A model generated the notes under the pieces. That model was given only the letters and a program-made list of their open reading frames with translations. It was not told where the DNA came from and did not search any database. A stretch of DNA of 64,000 nt from Selaginella moellendorffii (lineage: Eukaryota; Streptophyta; Lycopodiopsida; Selaginellales; Selaginellaceae): assembly GCF_000143415.4 (NCBI RefSeq), contig NW_003314278.1:78371-142370 (forward strand), read 5' to 3'. Every line of letters starts with the position of its first letter. Within the stretch, counting starts at the first letter, position 1. The position numbers and the translations under genes are program-made. This document shows, one piece after another, positions 1-12,270 of this stretch.

Positions 1-590
1 TGAGGTACGTGATCTAGTCCCTAGCTTAAAGTTACTCATTATACAAGCAACTTTGGTAGAGAGTCGTTCGCGACATCTACTAGCCCTTTGAGGGAAGCTC
101 GAAGGTAGCTTTGTTAATATCCTTATTGACATGGATGCTTCGGATAATTTTGTGGTTGCAGACATAGTTCGGCAAACTAAATTAACGGTGTAGCGGTTGG
201 GTGAACCAAGGACTATAGAGTTTGTTCAACGTAGCCAAAGCACCGATAAGGTACTTCAACAAGCAAGAGTCGAAGTAGGGACATGAAAAGTAGATATGGA
301 TTTCACTGTGTTGGACATGGCGGGATTTGATGTAATTTTTGGGATGGATTGGTTTAATCGGTTTGTGATAGCCCTACATGGACAAAGTAGGAACTTTGTG
401 GTATTGGTGAATGCCCGAGGAAAACAATCTAGGGTGGAGGCCTAAGATCTAAAGGTAGGGCAATGTAAGGCTAAAGACTTTGAACTTGGTGTCCATGAGA
501 GGACAACTCACTAAAGGAACCAAGGCAACATTTTTGTGGTTACTCTCGGTGAGGAGTGACAAAAAGACAAAAACAAAATAAGTACCTTTA

Positions 591-2054
591 GTGATCCACC
601 AGGTGTTGGACCAATTCCAAAATACCATACAAAAGGAGCTACCGGCGGGGTTACCCCTTGCACGATTGATAGAACATAAAATTGAGCTGGTCAAGGGTGC
701 TAAAGCAGTGGTTCGTGCCCCTTGTCAGTTAAACGAAAAAGAACTCAAGGAGGTCAAACACCAACTTGAGGAGTTGGTGGAAAAAGGGTATGTTAAATTG
801 AGCAAGTCACCATATGGTGCACTAATGTTATTTGTGAAAAAGAAAGATGGATCTATACACATGTGCATAGACTACCAGTTGCTCAACAAATATATAAAGA
901 AGAACAAATACCCTTTACTAAAGATTGAGGACTTATTCAATAAGTTGGGAAAAACAAAAATATTTCTCGAGGATAGACCTAAAGTTAGGATACTACTACA
1001 TCAAAGTAGTGGAGAAAGATGTTGAGAAAACAACCTATTGGACAAGGTATAGAAGCTTTGAGTTCTTAGTGATGCCTTTTGGGATGTGCAATGCACCAGC
1101 AAGGTTCTCGGCACTAATGAACCACATTTTTATACCCTATCTAGATCATTTCATAGTCATCTATATTGATGACATCTTGATTTATAGTGAGATGCTAGAG
1201 GAGCATGCCAAACACTTGATGAAAGTGTTTGAAAAACTAAGGAAGCACTAGTTGTATGCTAAAGAGAGTAAATATGACTTTGCTTAACAAGAGGTAAAGT
1301 TTCTTGGGCATGTGGTGGGCAAGGACGGGCTTAAAATGGACCCTAAGAAGGTCTAAGCAATCCAGGAATGGGAATGACCATGGAATGAAAACAAGTTAAG
1401 GGCATTTTTGGGGCTATGTAATTACTACCGAAAGTTTATCAAACATTATTCGAGAGTAGCCCTGCTTTTAACAAACCAAACAGGAAAAGGGAAGATGGTA
1501 TAAACAGCGGAATGCGAGGCGGCATTTGTCCACCTCAAAAGGAAGTTGAGGAAGACTCCTATATTGGCATTACCAGACTGTGGTAAGGTCTTTGAGATAG
1601 AATGGATGCTTCAGACTTTGTATTGGGCACAATTTTAAAGCAAGACAACCATTCAGTAGCAAAGAAGTTGGATAAGGCTTAGCGAAAGTGGCTTGCCCAC
1701 GAGAAGGAATTGTTTGCGGTGATCAAGGCGCTCAAGGAGTGGCGACACTACCTTGGGAGACACTTCAAAGTTTACATGGATAATGTGGCAACGAAACACT
1801 TCTTGTCACAACCCGACTTGAGAGGGAAACAAGGTCAGTGGGCCAATACTTTGGCCAAGTTTGATTGTGAGATTCTGTATAAACCTAGGAAGAGCAACAT
1901 CATGGCAGATGCTTTAAGTCGAAAAATGAGCGTGAAATTGGTGATATCTAGCGCGACAGCAACCTTTTGGGATGATGTGCAAGCAGCATATGAGAATGAT
2001 GGTCTAGCACAAGAAGTGTTGCTAAGGAACCAAAAAGTGCGAAAAGCTCATTAG
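591..2054 (+). pseudogene. Gypsy reverse transcriptase-RNase H, broken
   Basis: Two overlapping frames (591-1025 and 925-1251) together cover the RT fingers and palm. Visible motifs are SPYGA, VKKKDGS, CIDYQ-LNK, MPFGM-NAPA and the catalytic YIDD followed by ILIYS. A frameshift near 970-1010 separates the two parts, and further stops follow after 1251. RNase H resumes at about 1600-2010 with a DASDFVLG-like start, the HEKEL-AV-KAL-EWRHYL helix (1700-1760) and the DALSR end (about 1908-1923). It copied element RNA to DNA; this copy cannot make a full enzyme. Confidence 0.9.
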
Positions 2055-2139
2055 AAAGGTGAGCTGTCAACGGAAGAGAAAACAGGTTATGCAAAATGCA
2101 ATAGACTCATTTATTATAAACAAACGAGGGTGTATGTTT

Positions 2140-3530
2140 CAAAAAGGGAACTAAGGAAGATAGTTTTAGAAGAGTGTCATGATGGACCTCTTGCTGGACA
2201 TGGTGGAGTGCCCAAGACGATGGGTTTACTCAAGAAGAAGTATCACTGGCCAGATATAGCTAAGGACATCCAAGACTATGTAAAAACATGTCCAACATAT
2301 CAGTAGATCAAAGCCGTGACTAAGGCTAGTGGGGGGTCTGTTACAAAGCATTCCAATTCCAGATCTTCCATGGAAATGTCTTACAATGGACTTCATGAGA
2401 CTCCCTTGAAGTGAGGGGTTTGATGCGATATTCGTGGTGGTGGACTGGTTTTCAAAGATGGTACATTTCATACCCACCATAACGGAAGTGGATGCAAAAG
2501 GTGTGGCAAAACTGTTCTTCGAACAAGTGGTTTGAGTGCAGGGAAGGCTAGAAGAGATTATCTTAGATCCAGATAAGATCTTCACCAGTAGATTCTGGAG
2601 AACTCTCCTATAATAGGATCGCACCAAATTGAAATTCAACATAGCCTATCACCTTTGACAAGTATTGGGTATTAAGTCAAGTTTGATGGCACTAATACTT
2701 CTTAACAAATAGACAAACATAAAAGGTGAATAGGCAGCTGGAAGATTATTTGCGATGTTATGTCTTTGGAGACCAGACTGATTGGGTAAATCATTTGGGA
2801 CTTATGGAAATATGCTATAACAACTCACCACATTTGAGTATCGAGGTGAGTCCATGGGAAGTCATCAACAAGAGAGCTATTGAAAGTCCGGTGGAACTCG
2901 GTGTGGCCGAGTATCATGGAGAGTTACCCACAATGGAGGCATTCACGACAGAAAAACTCAACATTTGGAATTTAGTGAGAGATTCCTTAGAATGGGCTTA
3001 ACAAAGGCAAACCAAGTATGTGAACTAGAAGCACTGGGACGTAGAGTTCTAATTTGGGGAGAAGGTGTGGTTGAACACCAAGAATCTAATGCTACCAAGA
3101 GGGATTAGCCGGAAGCTGACCCAAAAGTAAAAATGCATATATTCCTGGAAATGAATTGATCTTGAGTTCTTTAAGCAAATTTGCGGGGCCTTACGAGATT
3201 GAGGCACGAATTGATAAGGTGGCTTACTGCCTCTAACTTCCTCGAGAGATGGGGAAGATGCACCCTGTGTTCCATGTGAACTTACTCAAGCTGTACTTTG
3301 AGGATCTGCTTCGCAAAGACCAAGTAAGACCTTTACCTGAGGTTATTCAAAGGGAAGAGGAATACGAAGTCGAGGCCATCCTCAATGCGGGCAAGAGTAA
3401 ACGACAAAGACGTGAGGTGAGGGAGTTCCATGTGAAGTGGAAAGGATTTCCATACTGCGAAGTAGCATAGGAACTTAAGGAGGACCTAACAAATGTGCGG
3501 GATCTAGTGGAGGAATTTTTGCAAGGTAGA
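2140..3530 (+). pseudogene. Gypsy integrase and C-terminal chromodomain, broken
   Basis: Integrase remnants include the zinc-binding region near 2165-2310 and the catalytic-core region (about 2370-2470). A frame at 2726-3001 resembles the core end (NRQLEDYLRC, then LGLMEICYNNSPH). The 3249-3470 frame begins HPVFHVNLLK, the conserved segment before a chromodomain. It continues EVEAILNAG and REFHVKWKGFP, an aromatic-rich chromodomain core that in chromoviruses binds modified histone H3. Stops interrupt throughout. Confidence 0.85.
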
Positions 3531-3560
3531 ACTCTATATACTTATGCAAAATTCAATTAA

Positions 3561-4751
3561 AGAATCTATTTTGAGAAATTGAGCAATATTATATATTGGG
3601 ATCCAAAAGCATGCCAAAGGTAAGTTAATTAGCATGGGTTAGCACTCAAGAATCTTAGAAAGAACTTTTGAATGAAGGAATAGTATATAAATATATGACA
3701 ACTGTAAAAGTAGTCAAAATATGTAGTCAAATCAAAGTATAAAAGTTGTAAAAGTGGTCATAGTAAAATAATATAGCTTTAGAAAAGACAAGTTCTTGTG
3801 AACTTTATCTTTTTTAAACAATTCAATCTAGTAGAAATTTTTGACTAGGTACTTATATGTTTTAATATTTTAAAGTTCATCAAAACCTTCATTTCTTCAA
3901 TTTAAATTTCTTATATAAAACTTTTAGTTGATTGCATTAACTTATGTTAAATTGAGCTCAACTTAATTTTGAACCATCCCCCCCCCCCCCACCCCCCCCT
4001 CCATGAAAGGATACATGTGAGGCCCACAATCTCTCAAACACTAACTTATATACTACCAACACTATCATCTTCCATAACTATGATCTACTTAGGTCTTAGT
4101 TATAGATGCCTGATTGAAGATACCTTTGAGCATCATTGAAGATCCTCTATGCCATTTGGCCACCTTATCACATACCTTTAAACCATATGGCACAAGTTTA
4201 ATTACTTCCCAACTTTTGGCAACACAAGCTAGACTAGTTGAATGGCTTTATTTGCCTCCATCTACAATGCTATATCCTTGTTGAGATGGAAGCTAACTTA
4301 GAGGAGGGATGAATATGCTTTAAGAATGCTAGTTGGTGGAGGTTTATAGACACTTCCAATTAACAAAATCTAGGAAGGATACAAATCAAATCTAGGGTTA
4401 GTAGGAATCTAGTGTTCTTTTCGTTCTAACAAGGTGTAAAGCACAAGGAGTATTCATTAAGATCTCCTTATTGAACTATCTACTTTTAATATTTATCAAT
4501 CAAAAAACATTATTAATCATTGAATAAACTCTAAACCTAAACTCTAAACTGGTATTATTATATAGATACAAACAAGAATAACACTATTATTATAAATATA
4601 AGCCCAAAACAATATCATTTATCTTGTGTTATAGAGTTTATTGAAATTCTTGAAATTCTTCTCTTAATTTTTAATATATTTTACTTATTTCTTATAATAT
4701 TTAACCTTTTTTTTAATTTCTTATATATTATTTCTTGTTTCTTCTTCTGAA
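3561..4751. other. AT-rich non-coding stretch
   Basis: No open frame worth calling. It contains a C homopolymer (3978-4002) and becomes extremely AT-rich from about 4490 onward, leading into the small gene at 4752. A short CTAAAC-type run lies at 4528-4551. Confidence 0.6.
3978..4002. repeat. Poly-C tract
   Basis: About 22 C residues interrupted by a single A, within AT-rich sequence. Confidence 0.95.
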
Positions 4752-5150
4752 ATGTCTTATAAGAAAATTTATCTTCAATTTTTTCTTGTATTAAGTTACT
4801 TCAGTTATTGTTATAATCAGAAATTTGATTGTAACTCTGATGACCCAGAACCACTTATGAAATGTATTTTAAATTGGTATAGTGCTAAACATGGAGGAGA
4901 TGTTAATATTTTTATTTATAGATCATCACAAAGTTTTAAATTTTCAAGTGATCCAAACCCTCAATTAGAAAATATAGACTTTACAATTAATGATTATGAT
5001 TATAAAGTGATAGTATTTGAAGGTTCAGCAAAATATGAATCTGAAGGATGGTATGGCTGGCATTTATGGTCATTTCAAGGTTGTTATAAACATGAAAAAC
5101 ACACTCTTGTTGAATTTTTTGAGATTAAGCCTCAATGCATTATACCTTAA
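4752..5150 (+). CDS. Small secreted four-cysteine protein, unknown function
   Basis: Intact 132-aa single-exon frame from ATG to TAA. Residues 2-5 (SYKK) are followed by a hydrophobic stretch (about 6-20), a likely signal peptide with cleavage near residue 20-23. The mature part keeps Cys27, Cys38, Cys111 and Cys129, enough for two disulfides. It is aromatic-rich with a WYGWHLW segment at 100-106, compatible with a compact beta-rich extracellular domain. Codons are strongly A/T-ending and the flanking DNA is even more AT-rich, unlike the gene island. I do not recognise the family. It could be a real effector- or defence-like gene, a horizontally acquired gene, or a chance frame; the signal peptide, paired cysteines and intact frame amid decayed repeats favour a gene. 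Confidence 0.55.
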   Translation: MSYKKIYLQFFLVLSYFSYCYNQKFDCNSDDPEPLMKCILNWYSAKHGGDVNIFIYRSSQSFKFSSDPNPQLENIDFTINDYDYKVIVFEGSAKYESEGWYGWHLWSFQGCYKHEKHTLVEFFEIKPQCIIP

Positions 5151-8100
5151 AATATTAAGAAAAATTCTATTATATATTTTTATTTCTAAATTAATTCAGG
5201 TTTTAAATAATATTTTTTATATAATGATTTGATACTAATATTTATATTTTTTAATTTATTAAAAATTTCTAAATAGTTTTGTATTGTAATTTTATTAGTA
5301 TTATAAGTTCTAAAGCAATATTAGTTAAAAACTGTTACAATTCCATAAACTTAACTAGAATATATTATTTTTATTTCATGTTTCTTTGTAAATAGAAATT
5401 AGTTCTTTATCTCCTAGAACAAATATGGAAAACTTACCTCGATGAAACCAGCAAGACAACTTCACATTCGAGGAACGTACTTTTTTCTATTGAGTGCAAA
5501 GTGGCACTTTAGTAACAAGATTGGGGTTTAAGTTAGTTGTGTCGCCACTCTAAAAATTTAGTGTGTTTTAAAGTTGTACATATGTTATATAACACTATTG
5601 TTTAAACTCTTGGCATCTATAGTAGCATATACAAAGATTTTAACTTGTTTACCCTGTTTTCTTTCTATTAATTTTTAATAATTATTTTTTATACAATATT
5701 TAACTTTCTTTTCAATATTAAACCTCAAGATATAAGGAATGCATCTAGTGACATATAGATACTAAAACATTGGTGGGTAATTGGTTGATTTTCCATACCA
5801 ATATTTTAGACTAAATTGATCCTAAAGGGCTTATTATAAAGATTAGCTAGAGTAAGATGATATATATTACCATTGTCTTAAGAGACTAGAGAAATTCTTT
5901 TATCTCACTTTCCCACTCAACCTATTCATGAATAAAATAAATCTAAATGTATTTTGTCATGCAATCAAATCTTTGATTTTTTGTGTTATGAAGAATTGCT
6001 GAATCTTCCTACTTGTAGCTCAAACCATTAAACAAGGTAACTATTTACACTTCCTAATCTAAATACATAGTTCTCCCTATAGTTTGAGTTTAGGCTAACT
6101 AGGCACCCCACAATGAAAGTTGCTTAAATGATAAATGATAAAATGATAAGTGGACTATAATCAGAGCAAATAAACTCTTTTCTAGATACCACAAACATCA
6201 TTGTTTTTAGGAGATAAAGCCCCTAGCAATTCCCCACTTATAAATCTGACTCCCCTTGTTTCTCATCACACAAGCTCAACTCCCAGAATATGAATGTTTA
6301 GTTTATATAAAATGCTTAGAAATTGTGGAATAGGAATGAAGCTATGGTCTCAACACAGATCTATTGTAGTTAGGAAGATTTAAGAAAAAATAAATGCCTT
6401 GGTCACTTTAGCATGAGTTTTCTATTCACTATCAACTATGTAGGAATAACATCTTCTTGGACATCATCCTCAACCTTGTGCATATTTGCTTTCTTGAAAA
6501 AAATTGTAAGTCTCTAAAGAAAAAAGAGAGAAAATTAAACCAAGAAATTGCATGAAAAGATTTATGTTTTCTTAATCAACAGCTTCTCCTAAAATCAAAA
6601 GATCTGGCATTCAAGAAAAAACAATGTAAAGAGCATTATGTGCCTTTTATGTGTAGGCCACACACCTATGGATCTCATGAGCATCCTTCTTAGGTTTCTC
6701 CTTGAAGTGATACAAATGTTAGGAGATGTGCTTGTCCTAATTGCATTTGATCATGTAGATCCACTCCATGGCCATCCCTGTGAGTAGAAAATGTTGCCAG
6801 CGAGGAGCTTCTACCACCATCCATATAGTCTTATGATGGATGTGTGGAACTCTACCACATATGCAATGGCAGGCTTGTTTGGAAGGCCTGGGGAAAAAAA
6901 TATAAATGAGAACTATGGTGCTCCACACAATAAACTGGCAATATAGTTGCCCTTCCTTGCCTTTGGGATCACAATTGTGGTGAGTTGGATGTAATACCAG
7001 GTCTCTAACATGAATTGCTGGAAGTTGGTGATGGAGAGGCTAGCATCCATGCCACAATAGCATATCATACTCTTAACTTGTGAGACAAAAGAAAGAAATT
7101 CATCACAAATAACTTAAAAACTACTAGAAAATTCACTATAATAAACTCAAAGAAACTTTAGCTTGAGGAACACCAAAAGTGAAAGAAAAAAAAAAAAAAA
7201 GCTTTGGCCACTCTACCTTCATAGAATGGATGTTGTAATACATAGTGGAGGTTGGGATGATCAAAATCTTGGCAAAGACACGAAAAAGGGGCTTACTAGG
7301 GTATAGTTAGGAACACGGCTGGGATCCCGGCCATGTTCACCATGTTTCATGAACATGGCCATGGGTCGTGTTCCCACAGCCATGTTCATGAACAGTATAT
7401 ACTATTACAACCATGGGCCGTGATCCCGGTCGTGGTTGCTAGGATCACAACCTGTGTTCATAACACCAACTTAGGGTGGCACACACAACAATCTAGGGTG
7501 CACCATATTTCAACTCCATCTCCTCCAAGCTCTCAATCTTGCTCGCCACTACTGCCATTGCAGATTCTAGTGGTGCTGTAGCTGTCGCCGCTGCTCCATT
7601 CACTGTAGATTGGAGGAGAGGCACTTTCTCTGCCCTACTGCTGCCAAGTATGGTGCAGCAATCCAGCATACTGCAGGGGCAAAAGCATCCTTCTTCACAG
7701 TGGTGGGATGAGGTAAAAGTGCTTGAGAGTAGGGGGCATAGCCACAATTTGTGATCATGCAAATATTGCAGAATGGTGAACAAGCTCAATAGCATTGATC
7801 GTGTGCAAGCTCATTTATTGAGAGAAGGCCTAGGCAGCAGGGACATTGTGAATTGCCCCCTTATGCCAGGTAACAAGAAGGTAGAGCTAGTTAACATGCA
7901 AAAAGTTATTGACTCTAAGAAAGGCACAAGGGGGAAGAAATAACCGAATGTAAAACTTTTAATGCTAATGGTATCATCCCAGGTAAGTGGAAGTGGCTGC
8001 CTTTCTTCGTTGTTTAGCAAGTAAAGTCAAGTGCATATTGTAGATTCAATGGATCCAAAGCAGAAGAGTTAAGTTGATGTGGCAATTAAAAGGTTTTTCT

Positions 8101-8989
8101 GGAATGAACATATTCCATTAAGGAAGATGGAGACAATATCGAAGATTGTGAGGTTGAAGATAATGATGATTTGTAGGATGTTTGAGCAGTTTATATATAA
8201 TAAAAAGTAGTATATTCCTAGAATTAAAAAATCAAATATTCCTACAATATTCATGAGCCATCGTAAGCTGTGATTGGGTTTCTGAAATTTAAAGCTCGTG
8301 TTTGTATTCCATGTTCATGTTCATAACTATGCATTGGGGATTTGTATTCACCTCATTTATAGCTAACCTCCTTATATTTCAACATTAGTTGATGTGACAA
8401 TACAACAATTCATGCCATCTAAGAATCTCTTTTGAGTCTCACTCACCAACACTCAAGATCCTAGCTATTTCTAGGGATTATTATTGAATCTTTATCCTAG
8501 CAAATGCAATCATAAGCTTGCTATATGAAATATAGCATCTTCTTGCTTGATTTGTTATCCAAAACTAGGAATTATGCACAAAAGCTTGCACAGAAAAAAG
8601 GTGATGAATGCCTCCATCAACTATTGAAGTGCACTCTTAAAGACTTAGGAACTACTAGAGAAAAGTGGAAGACATCTAGAAGAGATGTGAATAGGAGCTT
8701 ACATGCCACCTTGGGTGTTGGATTAATGATCACTAAAGAAGTTAGATTGCTATTGATTTCCTCATGAGTAACTGCTTTCTTCTTTTGTGCCTTTATGTCT
8801 GCTATCTTTATGAACTCTTCCTCAGCAATCTTAATGGTATTAACCTATCCAATTAAAGCCTTCCCTTTACTAAAAGATGATGAAGGTGCATCTTCGATCA
8901 TATGTTGCTCAAATTGTTACTAGTAGTGATTTTTCCTTTATGTTGTAATGTTATTATCAACAAATGGTTGCTTTTAGATATGTTGAGAA
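5151..8989. other. Repeat-rich intergenic DNA without recognisable gene
   Basis: AT-rich, with only short frames and no conserved motif found. It contains an A15 run near 7190 and a cluster of inverted GAACATGGCC-type words at 7311-7450. Confidence 0.5.
7311..7450. repeat. Clustered palindromic words
   Basis: GAACACGGCTGGGATCCCGG (7311-7330) is followed by CCATGTTC, so the GGGATCCC core is flanked by near-complementary arms. Related words (GAACATGGCC, GTCGTGTTCC, GATCCCGGTC) recur over about 130 bp and would form several hairpins. Function unknown; possibly an LTR or satellite remnant. Confidence 0.5.
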
Positions 8990-9362
8990 CATGGTGGCCA
9001 CAACTTTAGATGAAGCTTCCAACACCTCTCTATGTTGTGAGTTGTGACATCACAATAGAAGCAATACTAAGAGCATGGAACATATTGTGGCTTCTCAATT
9101 TATTATAAATGGCAAACATAAAGCTCTTCAAGCATCTTCTCCTACATCTACTATTGATCTCTTTGTACCCTACAAGCTTTATTAAAGTCTTTTTAATCAC
9201 CATAGAAACTTTGTCATCAATGACTATTAGCAGAGCATCCATTAAGGAGGGGAGGAAAGCCTCCTCAACCCTGGAGATACCAAGCTTCTGGAGAAGATCA
9301 CACTTTAAATTCTCTGTAGTTGCAAAAGCTTTATAACACATTTTAAATTGTCTCTTAAACAT
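8990..9362 (-). pseudogene. Retrotransposon gag zinc-knuckle remnant
   Basis: Reading the minus strand at about 9010-9068 gives C-F-Y-C-D-V-T-T-H-N-I-E-R-C, a perfect CX2CX4HX4C zinc knuckle followed by WKLH, typical of plant LTR-retrotransposon Gag. A second minus frame (9030-9362) covers part of the preceding Gag-like region in another phase, so the gene is frameshifted. No LTR or pol was found nearby. Confidence 0.6.
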
Positions 9363-10378
9363 CTTGTGTTGGATATTCTCCTTGAGCTAAAAGATGAATG
9401 TTGTGATGTTGTGGGGCTCATTAGTGATCACCTCACACACTCTTTTCAATAGGCACAAAAATATTCACATAGTCTAGTACCGATTCAAGAACTCCTTGCT
9501 AAAATGCAAATAAGTCCATAAGTAAATGATTCAATATCTATTATTGATCAAAGTGTGACTTGAAGGAGGCCTTGAATGTGGCATACTTTATCATATCAAC
9601 CTCCAAAAGAGTCTTTTCTTATGCAATTGCTCAACTAATAAGCAATTGAGAGAAGTCTCAAAGGTTGTAATTGTCACTGCCAATGCCATTCGATACATAA
9701 TATTGCTCAAAGTGAAGAATGTGTATTTTGGCCAAGATGTCTCCATTGCCTAAGAAGTAAGGCAAGTCTATCCCATGCTATACAATATAGACTTTAAAAA
9801 GAACTGCCATAGGTAGTGGATGCTTGAACTTACTATTTGTAAAAAACTCTCAATCCACTTTAGCTAAGAGAGTTATCTGATAATTTAGCTTGTGGTGGAT
9901 ACATGAATGATGGCCCCCAACCATAGGATAGTGTTGATAGTAAGTAGACGTCGAATGTGCATTGATTTGGTGTGAATGGGCATAAAATTCTATAATCATT
10001 ATAAATGCTAGATTACAATAAATACTCCTAAAGAGTGAAACTTCTTGGCTTTTGGAACTCCTCTTAAGCCAATTGAAAAAGGGGTAATTGCTTGATGAAA
10101 GAGCCCTTAATAGCTATTTTATCCCCATTTATCCCTTAAGGTTCCAAAGATCCACAATGATAGTATATTCAAATCTCATCCCATGATCACATGCACTAAA
10201 GGAATCCTCTAAATCTATCTTACAACAAAAATATATAGTTGTAAAACTTCAGAAGAAACCTAAAAATTATCACTCATTAGTATTCACAAGCTCATAGATG
10301 CAAAAAACATAAGTATCTTGAGCTTTAGAGCACCAAAAATTATAATTAAAAGTAAGTTGAAAAGTCTTTGATGCCAAT
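9363..10378. other. Intergenic, no gene seen
   Basis: AT-rich sequence with no sustained frame or recognised motif, possibly decayed retrotransposon body continuing from the gag remnant. Confidence 0.4.
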
Positions 10379-10961
10379 TGTAAGGGCTTGAATTTAGACT
10401 TCCCAAAAGGTCACCCATTCTAGTATTATTTAAACCCAAGGATGTTTAACCCCAAATATCCCAAGATCTTAATTATTTAGAAAATAAAGTGCACTTTTAT
10501 TTATGAGCCCTTTCCCTTTATGTTTGAACCCTTATAGATCGTCTCTTTAGTCATTTCTTTTAGTTGTTTATACCTTTGTGAACGAAAGCTGAGAGCCGTA
10601 GCTCTCCTTACCCTTTAGATCGAGCCCAACCAAAGTAAATTAGACCTACTAAATGTTAATCTTAACATATGGTCTGATTCCCCTAACCAATCAACAGAGT
10701 CGGAGTGAGACCTCTCTGATACCAAATATAAGCTCTTCATGGGAAATTTGGACCAAGACCTCTCTAATATCAAACATAAACTCTTGAATTTAGACTTTCC
10801 AAGAAGTCACCCATCCCAAACCTAATGACGCTTAACCCCAAATATCCCAAGAACATTAACCATTTGAAAAAGAGGGTGCACTCTTATTCATGAGCTTTTT
10901 CCTTTTACATTTGAACTCCTATGGATTATCTTTCAAGTCATTCTCTTTAGTTGGTTATACA
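10379..10961 (-). mobile_element. Cassandra-like TRIM element, copy 1
   Basis: Two related ~190-bp repeats (10379-10571 and about 10776-10961) flank a non-coding interior. On the minus strand the right repeat acts as the 5' LTR. The complement of a tRNA-iMet primer-binding site, perfect TGGTATCAGAG, lies at 10714-10724. Each LTR contains a minus-strand segment resembling the 3' half of plant 5S rRNA, most clearly around GATGGGTGAC. Small size, 5S homology and PBS match the Cassandra family. About 50 extra bp with a second PBS-like word lie at 10725-10775. Confidence 0.8.
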
Positions 10962-11693
10962 AACTATATGGCTAAACTACTCAAAATTGCATAAAAATAG
11001 CTAAAACCACTTCTTATACTCAAAATAAATAAACATAAGTGGAAAATCCCTCTGAACTCTTTAAATTGGCATTAAATTTCATATGCAAACATATGGCAAA
11101 AAGCTCTAGAAGATATCTATCCAACACACTCAAGAAAAAAGAAAATGATGATAAAACAATAAAGAACAAGCTTCTTAAATTTGTTATGAAAGCTAAAGAA
11201 CAAAAGAAAAGACCCACAAAAGAAATATTCAGAGAACACTCAAAAAATCTCACTCTTAGAGTTCTAAAATATAGTCGTGAAAAAAGAAAAAAAAAGGAGA
11301 GCAAGATAAAGTAAAAGATTTTATGACTTTTCAAATTGATGCCAAACTCTCAAACTTAAACTTCTAAAACTAAATTGTAAAAATAAGGGAAAATATAAGA
11401 GGAAAATGCTTATATGTGGCTTGATTTTTCACTTAATTATAGGTTCTTTAAATTGTTGGAAATAGGAGTTAAAATTGTTTCACTGAAATAAAGCAAAACC
11501 AAAATGAATACTTTTGTCATCTAAAATTTTTTTGAAACTAAACAAAACAAAGGAAAGTTGAAAAATAGTGGTAAGAACTTCAAATCTATGAGTTTGCACT
11601 CTAAATAATAATTCTCTCATTTTCTAAAAAAAGCTAAATTAATCCATCACACTGAGTTCATCATTTCTTGGGAGATGAGAATTATCTTCCATG
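10962..11693. other. AT-rich spacer between two Cassandra-like copies
   Basis: Lysine-rich short frames (for example 11039-11314) reflect A-rich composition; no motif supports a gene. Confidence 0.4.
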
Positions 11694-12270
11694 TGTAAAC
11701 TCTAAGTTTGGACTTTCGGGGAAATCATCTAGTCCAGTATTATTTAAATCCAACAACACTTAATCCTAAGTATCCCAAAACTTTTAATTGATTAGAAAAA
11801 AGGCTACACTCTTGTTCATAAGCCATTTCCCTTTATATTTGAACCCCTATGGATTGTCTTTCATTTTTTTTTTTTTTTTTACAATCCACCATACTTTCAT
11901 GCAAGTTCACAAGAATATTGTTCTTTTTGGTCGCTTACAATCCACCACACTATCCTTGTTCTCTTTGGTCGCTTACAATCCACCATGCTAGACCTGCTAG
12001 ATGTTAATCTCAATATGTAGTGTGATTCCTCTAAGCCAACTAATAGAGTCAGACTTTAGACACTTCTAATACCAAATGTAAGCTCTTGAGTTTGGACTTC
12101 CCACGATGTCACCCAGAACAGTACTATTCAAACCCAAAAACGCTTAACCCCAAGTATTTTAAGACTCTTAATTTATTGGAAAAGGGGTGCACTCTTATTC
12201 ATGGGCCATTTTCTTTTATATTTGAACTCTTATAGATCATCTTTCAAATTGTTCCCTTTGGTTTTTTACA
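11694..12270 (-). mobile_element. Cassandra-like TRIM element, copy 2
   Basis: LTRs at 11694-11883 (its end degenerated into a poly-T run) and 12077-12270 (194 bp, TGTAAG...TTTACA). The minus-strand PBS complement is at 12063-12074 with a mismatch. Both LTRs retain the 5S-rRNA-like block in minus orientation. The interior holds a small tandem duplication of the word TTGGTCGCTTACAATCCACC near 11925-11985, apparently copied from the LTR edge. Confidence 0.8.

Larger units (their letters stand above)
1..3560 (+). mobile_element. Decayed Ty3/gypsy chromovirus (gag/PR end to chromodomain)
   Basis: A plus-strand LTR retrotransposon remnant read in the order protease-like segment (about 120-450), reverse transcriptase (591-1251), RNase H (about 1600-2010), integrase (about 2140-3000) and chromodomain (3249-3520). 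This order is that of Ty3/gypsy chromoviruses. Every domain is broken by stops and frameshifts. The protease active-site region reads DMDAS instead of the usual DSGA/DTGA. No LTR pair was recognised, and the 5' part lies outside the window. Confidence 0.9.

Noticed and set aside
4528-4551. CTAAAC-type repeat resembling plant telomere units
   Set aside because: Only three or four degenerate units; too short and irregular to call an interstitial telomere.
7333-7795. Overlapping frames on both strands near a moderately GC-rich patch
   Set aside because: No start context, splice logic or domain; frames overlap each other on opposite strands.
11039-11314. 91-codon Lys-rich plus-strand frame
   Set aside because: Poly-A-biased low-complexity translation in intergenic DNA.
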